Assembly (NCBI GenBank): GCA_934569195.1
Contig: CAKTKB010000067.1
Location: 1 to 7,708, forward strand
Reading direction: 5' to 3'
From: an uncultured Oscillospiraceae bacterium
Lineage (GTDB): Bacteria > Bacillota > Clostridia > Oscillospirales > Oscillospiraceae
Length of the DNA stretch: 7,708 nt
The position numbers and the translations under genes were made by a program. Position 1 is the stretch's first letter. Each line of letters opens with the position of its first letter. The notes under the pieces are model-generated. The model saw only the letters and a program-made list of their open reading frames with translations. It did not search any database and was not told the DNA's origin. This document shows, piece by piece, positions 6,876 through 7,708 of the stretch.

Positions 6876-7708
6876 GTGACTATTTGGTGCGGGGAATGAG
6901 CATGGACGGCTTCGTTAAGGCGACAGCCATTCGCTCGACGGAGATGGTTTGCCGTGGCGCGCAGATACAAAAGACGACGCCAAACGCTACCGCCGCCTTT
7001 GGACGGGCCTTGACGGCGGCGTCGATGATGGGAAATGCGCAGAAGGTGGACGATGGGTCTATGACGCTCCAGATTCGGGGCGGCGGCCCGATCGGGACGA
7101 TCGTGTGCGTGTCTGACGCCATCGGCAATGTCCGCGGATATGTTACGGAGCCGAATGTCCCGCTGGTGGAGAAGTACCCGGGGAAGCTGGATGTGGGCGC
7201 TACGGTTGGAAAGGACGGGACGCTGACGGTCATTCGGGACCTTCAGATGAAGGAACCGTATATCGGCTCAACGGCCCTGGTTTCCGGGGAAATCGGAGAC
7301 GATGTTACGGCCTATTTCGCCCGCAGCGAGCAGACGGCAACTGCCTGCGCGTTGGGAGTCCTGGTAGACCGGGACCGGAGCGTCCGGGCGGCGGGGGGAT
7401 ACCTTCTCCAGCTGCTTCCCGGAGCGCCGGAGGAAGTGATTGATAAGGTTGAGGAGGGTGTCCGCCGCGCGGGCGGCGTTACGCCGATGATCGACCGGGG
7501 GATGACGCCGGAGGATATTCTGGGCCAGGTGCTGGGGGATCTGGGAGTCGTTTTCCTGGAAACAACGCCGGTCAGCTACAAGTGCTACTGCTCCCGGGAG
7601 AGAGTCCGGGACGCACTCATCAGCCTGGGCAGACAGGAGCTGGAGGAACTGGCGAACGGAAATGAGGACCTGCCGGTAGAGTGCCAGTTCTGCGATGCAG
7701 TGTACCGC
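6872..7708 (+). CDS. hslO: Hsp33 redox-regulated chaperone HslO (3' end cut)
   Basis: A cytoplasmic holdase chaperone activated by oxidation. Exactly 279 codons are present and no stop is reached at the window edge; the family is usually about 290 residues, so only the last few residues are missing. The N-terminus, YLVRGMSMDGFVKATAIRST (4-23), and the middle (PNATAAFGRALTAASMMG, then LQIRGGGPIGTIV) match the Hsp33 substrate-binding domain. GEIGDDVTAYFARSEQTATA (139-158) is the conserved linker-proximal segment. The redox switch is complete: Cys238-Tyr-Cys240 and Cys271-Gln-Phe-Cys274, the CxC...CxxC zinc site with 30 residues between pairs. The ATG overlaps the methyltransferase stop; a weak AAGGGA (6858-6863) serves as Shine-Dalgarno, so translation probably depends partly on the upstream gene. 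Confidence 0.95.
   Translation, partial: MSDYLVRGMSMDGFVKATAIRSTEMVCRGAQIQKTTPNATAAFGRALTAASMMGNAQKVDDGSMTLQIRGGGPIGTIVCVSDAIGNVRGYVTEPNVPLVEKYPGKLDVGATVGKDGTLTVIRDLQMKEPYIGSTALVSGEIGDDVTAYFARSEQTATACALGVLVDRDRSVRAAGGYLLQLLPGAPEEVIDKVEEGVRRAGGVTPMIDRGMTPEDILGQVLGDLGVVFLETTPVSYKCYCSRERVRDALISLGRQELEELANGNEDLPVECQFCDAVYR

Overview
The window is a stretch of a bacterial division and cell wall (dcw) cluster. All eight genes lie on the + strand: murF (3' part only), mraY, an ftsW/spoVE-type SEDS gene, murG, divIB/ftsQ, ftsZ, a class I SAM-dependent methyltransferase and hslO (Hsp33, cut by the right edge). The DNA is GC-rich with strong Shine-Dalgarno sites. DivIB has the Gram-positive form (long basic cytoplasmic tail, POTRA, beta domain), and the cluster is compact with no ftsA. 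Together these suggest a Firmicute of class Clostridia, quite possibly an Oscillospiraceae-like gut anaerobe. That placement is an inference from gene order and protein character, not from a search.

Region 1 (1-4825) is a tight array of five genes with gaps of 15, 27, -4 and 22 bp, so it reads as one operon entering from the left. MurF completes UDP-MurNAc-pentapeptide, MraY moves phospho-MurNAc-pentapeptide onto undecaprenyl phosphate (lipid I), and MurG adds GlcNAc (lipid II). The SEDS protein is the glycan polymerase that uses lipid II, and DivIB is part of the DivIB-DivIC-FtsL complex that controls septal synthesis. murD, murC and murB, present in the well-known Bacillus-type cluster, are not between these genes.

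Region 2 (4826-4975) is the only sizeable intergenic space (150 bp). It is AT-rich and holds a near-consensus housekeeping promoter (TTGACC-N17-TAGAAT), a possible leader hairpin, a 7-bp tandem repeat and a strong Shine-Dalgarno site for ftsZ.

Region 3 (4976-6111) is ftsZ followed by a textbook intrinsic terminator, so ftsZ looks like its own transcription unit. Its codon use is visibly more biased than its neighbours', which fits high expression.

Region 4 (6112-7708) holds a YqeM-like methyltransferase and hslO, joined by an ATGA overlap. The terminator ends two bases before the methyltransferase Shine-Dalgarno site, leaving no room for a separate promoter. Expression of this pair must therefore come from readthrough or from a promoter inside ftsZ.

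No mobile element, CRISPR array, tRNA or rRNA is visible, and no stretch above 300 bp lacks a gene. I see no convincing undescribed system. The points worth a second look are about cluster layout and regulation (missing murD and ftsA, the ftsZ leader, the terminator next to a Shine-Dalgarno site) and divergent segments in FtsZ and DivIB.
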